Below the pieces are notes generated by a model. That model was given only the letters and a program-made list of their open reading frames with translations. It had not been told where the DNA came from and ran no database searches. DNA of 17,229 nt from JAJKIV01 sp036274195 (GTDB lineage Bacteria > Gemmatimonadota > Gemmatimonadetes > Gemmatimonadales > Gemmatimonadaceae), in the NCBI GenBank assembly GCA_036274195.1, contig DASUGD010000256.1, positions 1 through 17,229 on the forward strand. The letters run 5' to 3'. Positions 6,574 through 14,198 of the stretch are shown here, piece after piece; position 1 is the first letter of the stretch, and each line of letters starts with the position of its first letter. The translations under genes and the position numbers were made by a program.

Positions 6574-8321
6574 GACGGGCGCAGTGAGAGCGCGACATCC
6601 GCGAGGGCAGCCGGTACCGGGCGCTGCGCGCCCGGCAATTCGATCTGGAACGCGGCACCCTTGGACGAAGGGACGACCTCGATCCGTCCGCCCATCTGCG
6701 CCACGAGATCCCGCACGATCGTGAGCCCGATGCCGCTGCCGCCGGCACCCTGGGCAGCGGCCGCGTTGCCACGGTAGAACGGCGTCCAGATGGCTTCGCG
6801 TTCACGCGCCGGGATGCCCGGCCCTTCGTCCGTGACCGTGATTCGCGCCGATGACCCGGTCTGGGCAAGTGCGATCCGCACGGTCTGTCCGGCGGGACCG
6901 TATTTCACGGCATTGTCGAGCAGGTTGATCAGCACTTGCCGAAACGCTTCCCGCTGGAGCGGCGTCACGACGTTAGGCGCGAGCTCGAGCGCGAGCGACG
7001 CACGCCGCGATGCCGCGAGCGGCTCGAAGGCGCGCGCGATCTGCTCGATCTCCGCGGCGAGGTCTGTTGCCTCCGGCGCCGCTCGCGACGCGGGCGCGTG
7101 CCCGGCCCGCGCGAAGGACAGTACGTTTTCGACCAGGTGCGAGAGGCGGTTCGTCTCGCGATCGATGTTGTCGAGCGACCACTGGCGCTGCGCCTCGGTG
7201 GTGAAGCGTCCGAGGCGCAGCGTCTCGAGGAACAGACGGATCTGGGCGAGCGGCGTGCGCAGCTCGTGCGAGACGCTCGACACGAAGTCGGAGCGCAGAC
7301 GCGCCAGCTCCTCCTCGCGGCGGAGCTGGATGACCGCAACCACGGCGAGCGCCGCCGAGACGAAGAACATGCCGAGGAGGAGCGGTAGTCTCGAGCGAGG
7401 CAGCCCGCCGATCACGAGCTGATTCGCGTACTCCGGCCGCACGGCCGTCTGCACCCTCAGGCCGCCGAAATGCGGCGACAGCTCGATCGCGGCAACGATT
7501 GGCGTCTTCGGCCAGTTCGCGGACTCGTAGAGCGGGGGCACGCTGCGACCAGCGATCCGGATGCCGAGGAGATCCTCGTTGTCCTTGCCGAGCATCACGG
7601 CGTTCGGCAGCAGGTGCTCGTGCACGACGGCATCCTTGAGGATGTGTCGGGACGTGGCCGCGCCAAACTCGACGCCGTACACCAGCGTATCGCCGGCGTC
7701 GGTGGGCATGAGCACATAGGCGATCATCCGTCCGGTGCCGAAGCGCGGCGAGACGAGCACTTCGTAGTTCTCATCGGGGTCGTGGACCTTGCGGACGTGC
7801 GCGGTCAGCGAATCGACCAGCCATCGCCTGTCGGACTGGGGCGCGACCTCGAGCCAGCCATCCGCTTCGGCGCCGGCGGCGCGAGGGGCGACCTGCAGCG
7901 TCTCCGCGCCGATGGTGAACCCGAAATAGGCCGACGGCGGGAACGACTCCGGACATCGCTTCGGCGTGCAGAAGCGTGTGCGATAGCGGCTGTTGTTGCT
8001 GTAGTAGTTCCAGAGCTCGCCGGCGTTAGGCGTCGGGCCGTTGCGCTGAAGCCGGTGCGGCTCCCGCCCATGCATGACGTACTGGAGCGCGGCCATCACG
8101 GCGCCCTCGAGCCCCGCCTCGACCTTCCGCTGCGACGTCCACGCCGTGAACGACGCGTAGTCCCGAAGCAGGCGCGACGCCGTTCGCTGATGCGACCAGA
8201 CCGCGCGCTGCGCGTTGAACGCCGCCACACCGGTCACCCCGACACTGGCGAGCAGCAGCAGGAGTGGCCAGGAGAAGCGGCGGCCGGGGAGCGCGATCCG
8301 CGCGCGACGAGCCAGCGGCAT
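6570..8321 (-). CDS. Membrane sensor histidine kinase 1, no HAMP domain
   Basis: An inner-membrane sensor kinase of 583 residues. TM1 is at about 17-36 and a large periplasmic domain at about 38-311. TM2 is at about 312-332 (LPLLLGMFFVSAALAVVAVI), followed after only about 20 residues by the phosphorylated H352 (SVSHELRTPL). The ATPase domain shows the N box (INLLDNAVKYGP), G1 (DEGPGIP) and G2 (GSGIGL). No HAMP domain fits between TM2 and the His box. The sensor domain has a cysteine pair, C118 and C123 (CTPKRC). The open frame continues upstream to 8480, with another Met at 8405. I prefer 8321 because the distance to TM1 then matches kinase 2, but no clear ribosome binding site supports any choice. 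It overlaps regulator 1 by 4 bases and is divergent from the permease gene. Confidence 0.93.
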   Translation of the reverse strand: MPLARRARIALPGRRFSWPLLLLLASVGVTGVAAFNAQRAVWSHQRTASRLLRDYASFTAWTSQRKVEAGLEGAVMAALQYVMHGREPHRLQRNGPTPNAGELWNYYSNNSRYRTRFCTPKRCPESFPPSAYFGFTIGAETLQVAPRAAGAEADGWLEVAPQSDRRWLVDSLTAHVRKVHDPDENYEVLVSPRFGTGRMIAYVLMPTDAGDTLVYGVEFGAATSRHILKDAVVHEHLLPNAVMLGKDNEDLLGIRIAGRSVPPLYESANWPKTPIVAAIELSPHFGGLRVQTAVRPEYANQLVIGGLPRSRLPLLLGMFFVSAALAVVAVIQLRREEELARLRSDFVSSVSHELRTPLAQIRLFLETLRLGRFTTEAQRQWSLDNIDRETNRLSHLVENVLSFARAGHAPASRAAPEATDLAAEIEQIARAFEPLAASRRASLALELAPNVVTPLQREAFRQVLINLLDNAVKYGPAGQTVRIALAQTGSSARITVTDEGPGIPAREREAIWTPFYRGNAAAAQGAGGSGIGLTIVRDLVAQMGGRIEVVPSSKGAAFQIELPGAQRPVPAALADVALSLRPS

Positions 8322-8565
8322 CACCGTGGAACGCGTCCAGCGGACGAGAGCGATTCGATCACCCACGTACGATGCGACCGCGGCCTCCGGCCAGGCAACG
8401 TCCATTTGTGCGAGATCTGTTGAGGAGCGGTCGGATTTTGGTGCGCGAACGGCCCAACACTTCGGGAACACGGGCTGCACCGAACCACAACAGACGCATG
8501 ACGCTTCCTTCGCCGGCGGCGCTCACCGGGACCGTAGCATCCGCGCACCACGAATGGAGCCATGC
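8322..8565. promoter_or_regulatory. Divergent intergenic region between kinase 1 and permease
   Basis: About 244 bases separate the two divergent starts and should hold promoters for both the kinase operon and the permease. I see no convincing -35/-10 pair and no clear operator repeat. An open frame reads through on both strands, but the protein similarity starts only inside the kinase and permease genes. The role is inferred from gene arrangement alone. Confidence 0.4.
8556..8559 (+). promoter_or_regulatory. Ribosome binding site deciding the permease start
   Basis: GGAG lies 6 bases before the ATG at 8566. A second in-frame ATG at 8554 overlaps this site and has no purine-rich sequence of its own upstream, so the start at 8566 is preferred. 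Confidence 0.6.
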
Positions 8566-10995
8566 ATGCAGACCTTCCTGCAGGATCTGCGATACGCGAC
8601 TCGCACGCTGTCGCGCGCCCCCGCCTACACCGTCATTGCCGTGCTGACGCTCGCCCTCGGCATCGGCGCGAACACGGCGATCTTCAGCGTCATCCACGGC
8701 GTGCTGCTCAAGGATCTGCCGTTCGCCAACGGCGGGCGTGTCGTTCGCCTGAAACAACCGGTCGCCGCCGGCGAGATCGACGATGCGGGATTCTCGGTCC
8801 AGGAGGTCGCGGACCTCCGGGCGCGGAGCAGGTCCCTGCAGACGATCGTCGAATACCACTCGATGTCCTTCAACCTTCTCCGCCGTGGCGAGCCCCAGCG
8901 GGTGCAGACCGGCGTCGTGTCCGCCAACTACTTCGACGCGCTGGGCGTCCGGCCCCTGCTCGGCCGGACGTTCCGCGAGGGCGAGGACCAGGCGGGCGCA
9001 ACGCCGGTCGTCGTGCTGAGCTACCGCTTCTGGCGCGAGCGACTCGGCGGCGACAGCACGATCATCGGAAAGACCGTCGAGATGACGGACCGCCTGCACA
9101 CGGTCGTCGGCATCCTGCCGCCGCTGCCGGCGTTCCCTAACGAGAACGATGTGTTCATGCCGGTCTCGTCCTGTCCGTACCGGACGTCGGAGTTCTGGAT
9201 AGCGCGGCGGGTCGTTCGCGCCCTCACCGTGTTCGCGGTCGCGCGGCCGGGCGTGGGCCTGTCGGCGGTGCGCGGCGACCTCACGGCGGTCGCGACGCAG
9301 ATGCATAACGAGCACGCCGAGAGCTACCCGGACGCACAGGGCTTCGGGATCGGTGCGGAGTCGCTGCTCGAGGAGCTGTCCGGGCCCGCTCGGGAGACGC
9401 TGGCGCTCCTGCTCGCGACGTCCGCGTTCGTGCTGGCCATTGCCTGCGCGAACGTGGCCAACCTGACGCTCGTGCGGCTCGTGCACCGGCGCGCGGAGCT
9501 CGTCGTTCGCGCAGCACTGGGGGCAGGCAGGCGCCGGCTCGCGCGCCAGTTGTTGACCGAGAGCATCGTCGTCGCCGCGGCCGGTGCGCTCGTGGGCGTG
9601 GGGCTCGCGTCCGCGCTGCTTCGGGTCCTGGTCCCCTATGCGGCGCGGTTCACACCGCGCGCGTTCGAGATCGGTCTCGACGCCCCCGTACTGCTTTTCA
9701 CGCTCGGGGTGTCGGTTGTCGTGGGTCTCGCGTCGGGAACACTGCCGCTCCTCGCGGCAACTCGCGATCTCGCGGGCGGCCTTCGCGCTCGCGGCGATGG
9801 CGCCCAGGCGCGTGGGCGCCGGGGTAGGGCCGAGCGTGGGCTGGTCGTCGCGCAGGTTGCCGTGTCGGTGGTCCTGCTTGCCGCCGCCGGCCTGTCGGTC
9901 CGCAGCATGATCGAGCTGACTCGCATCGACGCGGGCTACAGGCCCGAGCAGGTGTTGAGCCTTCGCGTGACACCCAGCCGGGAGCGCTACCAGCGTCCCG
10001 AGGACCTGGTCGCCGTCACGAGGCGCATCGTCGCGGCCATGCGGGAACAGCCCGGCGTCTCCTCCGTCGCGCTCGCCGCCGCTGTCCCGTTAGGCGAGGA
10101 CGGGCGCATGTCGCACGGGATGCTGATCCAGGGGAGACCCGTGGGGCCGAACGACGTCCCACCACAGGCCGAGATGCAGATCGTGAGCGGCGAGTACTTC
10201 GGCACGATCGGCGTGCCGCTCATGAAGGGACGAACGTTCGACGAGCACGATCGACTGGGCACGGAGGAGGTGGCCGTCATCAGCCGGTCGTTGGCTGAGC
10301 GGTACTGGCGCGGTGCCGACCCGCTCGGAGCGCGGATCTCGCCGGACGGGGGAGACACCTGGCTCAGAGTGGTCGGGGTGGCCGGCGACGTTCGCGATCA
10401 CGCGCTGGACCAGAATCCCATCGACGTGTTCTATGTCGCGTTCGCACAAACCCCGGCCGGAGAGAACGTCCTCCTGCGGAGCACGAGCGATCCAGCGCTG
10501 CTGGCGAAGCGTGCCACGGCGGCAATCCACGCGATCGACCCGGACTTGCCGGTGGACAACGTTCGCACGCTGATGGAGATCCGCCTGGATTCCCTCGCGC
10601 CTCGGCGCCTGACGGCGTCGTTGCTGGCTCTGTTCGCGCTGCTCGCGGTAGTGATCGCGGCGGCGGGAATCGGTGGGGTGCTCGCCTTCTCGGTCAGCCA
10701 GCGTACCCAGGAGATCGGCGTGCGGCTGGCGCTCGGGGCCCAGCGCACCGAGGTGCTTGCGCTCGTGCTGCGTGAGGGTGGCGCGATGGTCGCGGTCGGG
10801 CTCGGGATCGGCGCCGTGGCCGCGCTGTGGCTCACGCGGTTCATGCAGGGGGTGGTGTTCGGGATCGGCCCGCGCGATCCCCTCACGCTGGCCATCGCGT
10901 GCCTAACGCTGGCTGCGGTCGGTCTGGTAGCGAGCCTCGGTCCGGCGCGGCGGGCGACGGCGGTCGATCCGGTGATCGCCCTCCGAAACGGCTAG
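8566..10995 (+). CDS. ABC transporter permease, ADOP (duplicated orphan permease) type
   Basis: An inner-membrane protein of 809 residues made of two MacB/FtsX-like permease units in one chain. Segments in order: TM at about 21-42, MacB-like periplasmic core (about 50-270), three FtsX helices (about 279-300, 331-352, 373-395), then TM at about 425-445, a second periplasmic core (about 450-680) and three helices (about 686-709, 738-757, 772-790). The motifs ALGIGANTAIFSV near the N-terminus, AALGAGRRRL in the first half and RLALGAQRTEV in the second are typical. No ATP-binding subunit gene is beside it, as expected for this family, so the partner ATPase and the substrate are unknown. It could act in lipoprotein or antimicrobial-compound handling, or as a mechanotransmitting protein like MacB. 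It is flanked by two paralogous kinase/regulator pairs, which suggests regulation by or signalling through them. Confidence 0.92.
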   Translation: MQTFLQDLRYATRTLSRAPAYTVIAVLTLALGIGANTAIFSVIHGVLLKDLPFANGGRVVRLKQPVAAGEIDDAGFSVQEVADLRARSRSLQTIVEYHSMSFNLLRRGEPQRVQTGVVSANYFDALGVRPLLGRTFREGEDQAGATPVVVLSYRFWRERLGGDSTIIGKTVEMTDRLHTVVGILPPLPAFPNENDVFMPVSSCPYRTSEFWIARRVVRALTVFAVARPGVGLSAVRGDLTAVATQMHNEHAESYPDAQGFGIGAESLLEELSGPARETLALLLATSAFVLAIACANVANLTLVRLVHRRAELVVRAALGAGRRRLARQLLTESIVVAAAGALVGVGLASALLRVLVPYAARFTPRAFEIGLDAPVLLFTLGVSVVVGLASGTLPLLAATRDLAGGLRARGDGAQARGRRGRAERGLVVAQVAVSVVLLAAAGLSVRSMIELTRIDAGYRPEQVLSLRVTPSRERYQRPEDLVAVTRRIVAAMREQPGVSSVALAAAVPLGEDGRMSHGMLIQGRPVGPNDVPPQAEMQIVSGEYFGTIGVPLMKGRTFDEHDRLGTEEVAVISRSLAERYWRGADPLGARISPDGGDTWLRVVGVAGDVRDHALDQNPIDVFYVAFAQTPAGENVLLRSTSDPALLAKRATAAIHAIDPDLPVDNVRTLMEIRLDSLAPRRLTASLLALFALLAVVIAAAGIGGVLAFSVSQRTQEIGVRLALGAQRTEVLALVLREGGAMVAVGLGIGAVAALWLTRFMQGVVFGIGPRDPLTLAIACLTLAAVGLVASLGPARRATAVDPVIALRNG

Positions 10996-11190
10996 TCGAG
11001 TCCGAAACCGACATCCAGAAGGAGGGAACGGATCATACGGAAACAACTGATGAAATAGCAACGCTTATCGAACGACGGGCTGCGGTTTTCGAACGCGAGT
11101 TCCACTCACATTCGATCCGTTCGATCAACGGTCCGCGTCCTCTTGTTCTGGATGCCCGGGTGGAAGTCTGCTGGTGGCGGTGGTGTCCCG
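10996..11190. other. Convergent intergenic gap
   Basis: This gap between the ends of the permease (plus) and regulator 2 (minus) is less GC-rich than the genes around it. It holds a strong ribosome-binding-like AAGGAGGG near 11019, but no reading frame of useful length follows. A small hairpin (CCGTT and AACGG, about 11117-11131) is the only terminator candidate and is weak. Confidence 0.4.
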
Positions 11191-11880
11191 CTACCGTTCC
11201 AGTCGATACCCTGCCTTCCGAACTGTCAGGATGTGCCGCGGCTCGGCGGGATCGTGCTCGAGCTTGCGTCGCAGCTCGGCGATGTGGGTGTCTACCGTTC
11301 GGCTCACGACGACCGCGCTATGCCCCCAGACCTCGCGCATGAGCTCCTGGCGAGAGGCGACCGCGCCCTTTCGCTGGAGCAGCGCGAGGAGCAGCTCGAA
11401 CTCCATGGGCGCGAGATACACCGGGATGCCCTGCCGCGTGACCGTGCGCCCCGTCCGATCCACCTCGACATCGCCGAATCGCTCGGCGGGTGGCAGAGCC
11501 TGTGGGCGGGCGGCGCCGGTGGTGCGACGGAGCAGCGCCTCGATGCGAGCGAGCAGCTCGAGGACGCCGAACGGCTTCGTGACGTAATCGTCGGCGCCGT
11601 TGCGGAAGCCAATGACCTTGTCCGCTTCCTCGCCACGCGCGGTGAGAATGAGCACCGGTCGCTCGAACCCCTCGGAGCGGAGCGCGCGCAACACGCGGTA
11701 GCCGTCCATCCCGGGCAGCATGAGATCGAGGATCATGAGGTCCGGCATCCAGTCGCGGGCCCGCGTTAGGCCCGTGGGGCCGTCGCCGGCGACGAGGACC
11801 TCGTAGCCTTCGATCTCGAGGTTGTTGCGGAGGCCGAAAGCCAGATCGGGATTGTCTTCTACCACTAAGACTCGACTCAT
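11191..11880 (-). CDS. OmpR/PhoB-family response regulator 2
   Basis: A DNA-binding response regulator of 229 residues, the likely partner of kinase 2. The receiver domain has E8 and D9, phosphoacceptor D52 (MILDLMLPG), T80 (LILTARG) and K102 (DDYVTKPFG). The winged-helix domain (about 130-229) ends in KAGYRLER. Large parts match regulator 1 closely (for example LDLMLPG, the ADKV segment, and the RTVD.H.AELR.KLEHD stretch), so the two arose by duplication. Its ATG overlaps the kinase 2 stop in ATGA, so the kinase is translated first. It converges on the permease gene with 195 bp between the ends. The target promoter cannot be read from the sequence. Confidence 0.96.
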   Translation of the reverse strand: MSRVLVVEDNPDLAFGLRNNLEIEGYEVLVAGDGPTGLTRARDWMPDLMILDLMLPGMDGYRVLRALRSEGFERPVLILTARGEEADKVIGFRNGADDYVTKPFGVLELLARIEALLRRTTGAARPQALPPAERFGDVEVDRTGRTVTRQGIPVYLAPMEFELLLALLQRKGAVASRQELMREVWGHSAVVVSRTVDTHIAELRRKLEHDPAEPRHILTVRKAGYRLER

Positions 11881-13646
11881 CGCTCGTGCGAGCTGGGAAC
11901 CGGGAACTGGGAACCGGGAACAGTGGCTCCATCGTCATCCCGAACGGAGCGAGGGATCGCGCTCATCTCGACAGAGGGACTCTCTTCCCCGTTCCCGGTT
12001 CCCTGTTCCCGCCGTGACGCGAGAGGTAACTCGACGATAAACCGTGCTCCTCGAGCAGGCGCCGAATCCACCCACGCGCGCCCGCCATGCATCGCCACGA
12101 GCTGGGCGACCACCGAGAGCCCGATGCCGCTGCCGGCTACCGCGGCGGTCACCGCGCTCTCGAGCCGCTGGTAGGGCTCCCACACGCGGTCGCGCTCGTC
12201 GGGTGGAATCCCCGGGCCTTCGTCGTCAACCGTGATCCGCACGCGATCGCCCGCGCGCCGCAGCGTGATCGTCACCGTCTGACCGATCGGCCCGTACTTG
12301 ACCGCGTTGTCGAGCAGGTTGAGCAAAATCTGCCGCAGCGCGGCCGGATCGACGACGCAGACTACGTCGTTCTCCAACCCGGTCTGCACCAGGACGTGGC
12401 GTGACCGCGCGACGGGGGCGAAGGCCTCCACGGCCTCTCTGACCTGGGACGCCAGCTCGCTCGGCACCGGCGCGAGGCGGAGCGCTTCCCGTTCCGCACG
12501 CGAAAACTGCAGGATGTTCTCCACCAGGTGCGTCAGGCGCCGCGCTTCCTGGTCGACGATCTGCAGCGACCGCAATCGCTCCTCATCGCTTCGCACGCGG
12601 CCCAGCAGCAGTGTCTCGGCGAACATGCGGACCTGGGCGAGCGGCGTGCGCAGCTCGTGGGATACGCTGGCGATGAAGTCCGACCGCAGTCGAGCGAGCT
12701 CGCTCTCGCGGCGCAACTGCGTGACGCCGATGGCCGCCAGCGCGACGCTCAGCGCGAGTGCGCCGAGCAGCAGTGGGAGGCGCTCGCTGGGCAGCTCACC
12801 AATGAGCAGCGCCTTCGCCAGCGTCGGGCGCAGCGCCACGACGCTCTTGAGACCGCCGAAATAGTCGATCTTGTACGCGCCGACGTAGGTCGGGGGGTAC
12901 TGCACCTCCGACTGGAAGATCAGGTGGCCGTTGCCGTCGAACACCCTGGCCGAGAAGATGGAGTCGTTCGGCACCGCCTCGTTAGGCACGCCGCCGGTGA
13001 GCGACGGCGGGAGGATCGCGTAGTGCCGCATCACCTTCTTCAGGCCGTCGACGGCAAACTGGGCGAAGCAGAACTCGAACCCGTAGGCGACGGCCGGTCG
13101 GCCGGCACGATCGCGCTTGAGCTGGTAGACGATGGATCGCGAATGGCCATCGACGCTCCCCGACACGACCTCGTACACCCAGTCCGACTTATACGTCTTG
13201 GCGTTGCGGGGCAGCGTGTCCAGCATCCACCGGCGCATTGACGTGGCCGGCTCTTCCCCGCTCGTCACGAACGAGCCGTCCCGCATGTCGAGGCGGAAGA
13301 AGTAGCGCGACGAGTCGCGTGCGCAAAGAAGGTGTGAGGATTTCTCGTGGTCGAGGATTGATGGGCCGGGGAGCGGCCCGTCGAGGTCGCGGGCGTCGAT
13401 CGTGCCGGTCGGGCTGAACGCCCACACCAGAGTCGAGTACAGCTGTTCCTTCGCGCTGGCCGAGAACTCCCACGCGGCGAACTTCGCGTAGTCGGTCATG
13501 GCGCGCTCGGCGGTGACCCGGTGGCGGTGGGCCGCGTCCCATGCCTCGAACGCGAGAAATGCCGCCAGCGCGACGGTCAGCATGAGGATCGCGACCAGCG
13601 ACGTCGTTCTCGATCGCACGCCGCGGAATAGACGAGGCTCCGGCAT
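11877..13646 (-). CDS. Membrane sensor histidine kinase 2, no HAMP domain, repeat-derived C-terminal tail
   Basis: A sensor kinase of 589 residues paralogous to kinase 1. TM1 is at about 15-35, a periplasmic sensor domain at about 36-289 and TM2 at about 290-310 (LPLLLGALALSVALAAIGVT). Phospho-acceptor H330 lies in SVSHELRTPL. The ATPase domain has INLLDNAVKYGP, DEGPGIP and GSGIGL. As in kinase 1, no HAMP domain lies between TM2 and the His box. The ATPase domain ends near IVELPLASRR, but the protein continues about 45 residues through a dispersed repeat (IPRSVRDD, then VPGSQFPVPSS) before the stop, which overlaps the regulator start in ATGA. Kinase 1 has no such tail. The frame is open up to 13691; ATG 13646 is chosen to match the start-to-TM1 distance of kinase 1, without strong ribosome-binding support. 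The signal sensed is unknown. Confidence 0.93.
   Translation of the reverse strand: MPEPRLFRGVRSRTTSLVAILMLTVALAAFLAFEAWDAAHRHRVTAERAMTDYAKFAAWEFSASAKEQLYSTLVWAFSPTGTIDARDLDGPLPGPSILDHEKSSHLLCARDSSRYFFRLDMRDGSFVTSGEEPATSMRRWMLDTLPRNAKTYKSDWVYEVVSGSVDGHSRSIVYQLKRDRAGRPAVAYGFEFCFAQFAVDGLKKVMRHYAILPPSLTGGVPNEAVPNDSIFSARVFDGNGHLIFQSEVQYPPTYVGAYKIDYFGGLKSVVALRPTLAKALLIGELPSERLPLLLGALALSVALAAIGVTQLRRESELARLRSDFIASVSHELRTPLAQVRMFAETLLLGRVRSDEERLRSLQIVDQEARRLTHLVENILQFSRAEREALRLAPVPSELASQVREAVEAFAPVARSRHVLVQTGLENDVVCVVDPAALRQILLNLLDNAVKYGPIGQTVTITLRRAGDRVRITVDDEGPGIPPDERDRVWEPYQRLESAVTAAVAGSGIGLSVVAQLVAMHGGRAWVDSAPARGARFIVELPLASRREQGTGNGEESPSVEMSAIPRSVRDDDGATVPGSQFPVPSSHER
11895..12010. repeat. Dispersed repeat element inside the kinase 2 3' end
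   Basis: A left arm of repeated GGGAACC/GGGAACT words (11895-11921) and a right arm GTTCCCGGTTCCCTGTTCCC (11991-12010) are roughly inverted copies. Between them is CATCCCGAACGGAGCGAGG followed by GATC (about 11936-11958). The latter resembles a phrase I know as a common dispersed repeat in unrelated bacterial genomes (minus-strand reading GATCCCTCGCTCCG). The element is in frame with the kinase gene and encodes its tail. Confidence 0.65.
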
Positions 13647-13723
13647 GGCCCACTCTACACCGCCGGAAGCCATCGCGGCAACCCGACCCACGCCGACAGA
13701 AAGCCGAATGTCAGCGGAACGTC

Positions 13724-13926
13724 AGCACCAAACGGCGCCCAGCTTAACGGCGCGGGCCCTAACGGCGCCGGCCCTAACGGCGCCGGCAGAACGGCGCTGA
13801 CCAGAACGGCGCTGACCAGAACGGCGCAGAGCCCCAACGGCGCAGGACAGAGAGGCGCCGGATGCCTGACGGCGCGTAATAACTAACGGCGCATACGGCC
13901 TAACAGCGCGTAATGCCTTAAGGCGC
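13724..13926 (-). repeat. Left array of 14-17 bp tandem units (minus orientation)
   Basis: Read on the minus strand, thirteen consecutive units begin with GCGC, most with GCGCCGTT. From 13926 downward: four 17-bp units (for example GCGCCTTAAGGCATTAC), then units of 15, 16, 15, 15, 14, 15, 15, 15 and 15 bp (for example GCGCCGTTCTGGTCA twice, GCGCCGTTAGGGCC-). It lies about 80 bp upstream of the kinase 2 start and may overlap its promoter. Units abut without spacers, unlike CRISPR. More degenerate GCGC-spaced sequence continues to about 13960. Confidence 0.85.
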
Positions 13927-14020
13927 GACAGGGGCGCACGACCACAGGAGCGCACGGGCGCAGGGGCCACAGCGGCGGCGCCACGACGCGGAAGGAGCGA
14001 CACGGACGCACGGTCGGGTG

Positions 14021-14198
14021 GCGCCGTTGCGCCGTTGCGTGTCCTGCGATCCTGTCGCGCCGTCTGGCATTACGCGCCGTTAGGCATCACGCGCTCTCAG
14101 GCATTTTGCGCCCTTCGGCCTCCGGCGCCTCTCTGCCCTGCGCCGTTCTGGTCAGCGCCGTTCTGCCGGCGCCGTTAGGGCCCGCGCCGTTAGCTCTT
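14021..14198 (+). repeat. Right array of 14-17 bp tandem units (plus orientation)
   Basis: Read on the plus strand, units again begin with GCGC: a partial and one irregular stretch (14021-14056), then four 17-bp units (14057-14124; best copy GCGCCGTTAGGCATCAC), then units of 15, 15, 14, 15 and 15 bp (14125-14198). This is the order of unit lengths in the left array, in opposite orientation, so the two form a long imperfect inverted repeat around a spacer of about 90 bp (13927-14020). The last unit overlaps the 3' end of the M61 peptidase gene and contains its stop codon. Confidence 0.85.

Noticed and set aside
7470..8423. Long plus-strand open frame opposite the kinase 1 sensor domain
   Set aside because: Low-information, Arg-rich translation. 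The minus-strand kinase has continuous domain structure.
8215..8565. Extended N-terminus of the permease from 8215
   Set aside because: The extension overlaps the divergent kinase gene and has no family similarity. The typical ADOP start (MQTFLQDLRYA) has its own ribosome binding site at 8556-8559.
11019..11060. Small gene after the strong ribosome-binding-like AAGGAGGG downstream of the permease
   Set aside because: The first ATG in reach is followed at once by AAA and a TAG stop, and no other start gives a useful frame.
13655..14003. Minus-strand open frames across the left array coding pentapeptide-like repeats (AVLVS, APLGP)
   Set aside because: The 15-bp units translate into five-residue repeats only where the period is 15. 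Neighbouring units of 14, 16 and 17 bp break the frame, and no Asp or Asn is at the second position of the usual pentapeptide consensus. This is better explained as a DNA repeat array.
13724..14198. CRISPR array
   Set aside because: Units are 14-17 bp, abut each other without unique spacers, and vary internally. No cas gene is nearby.
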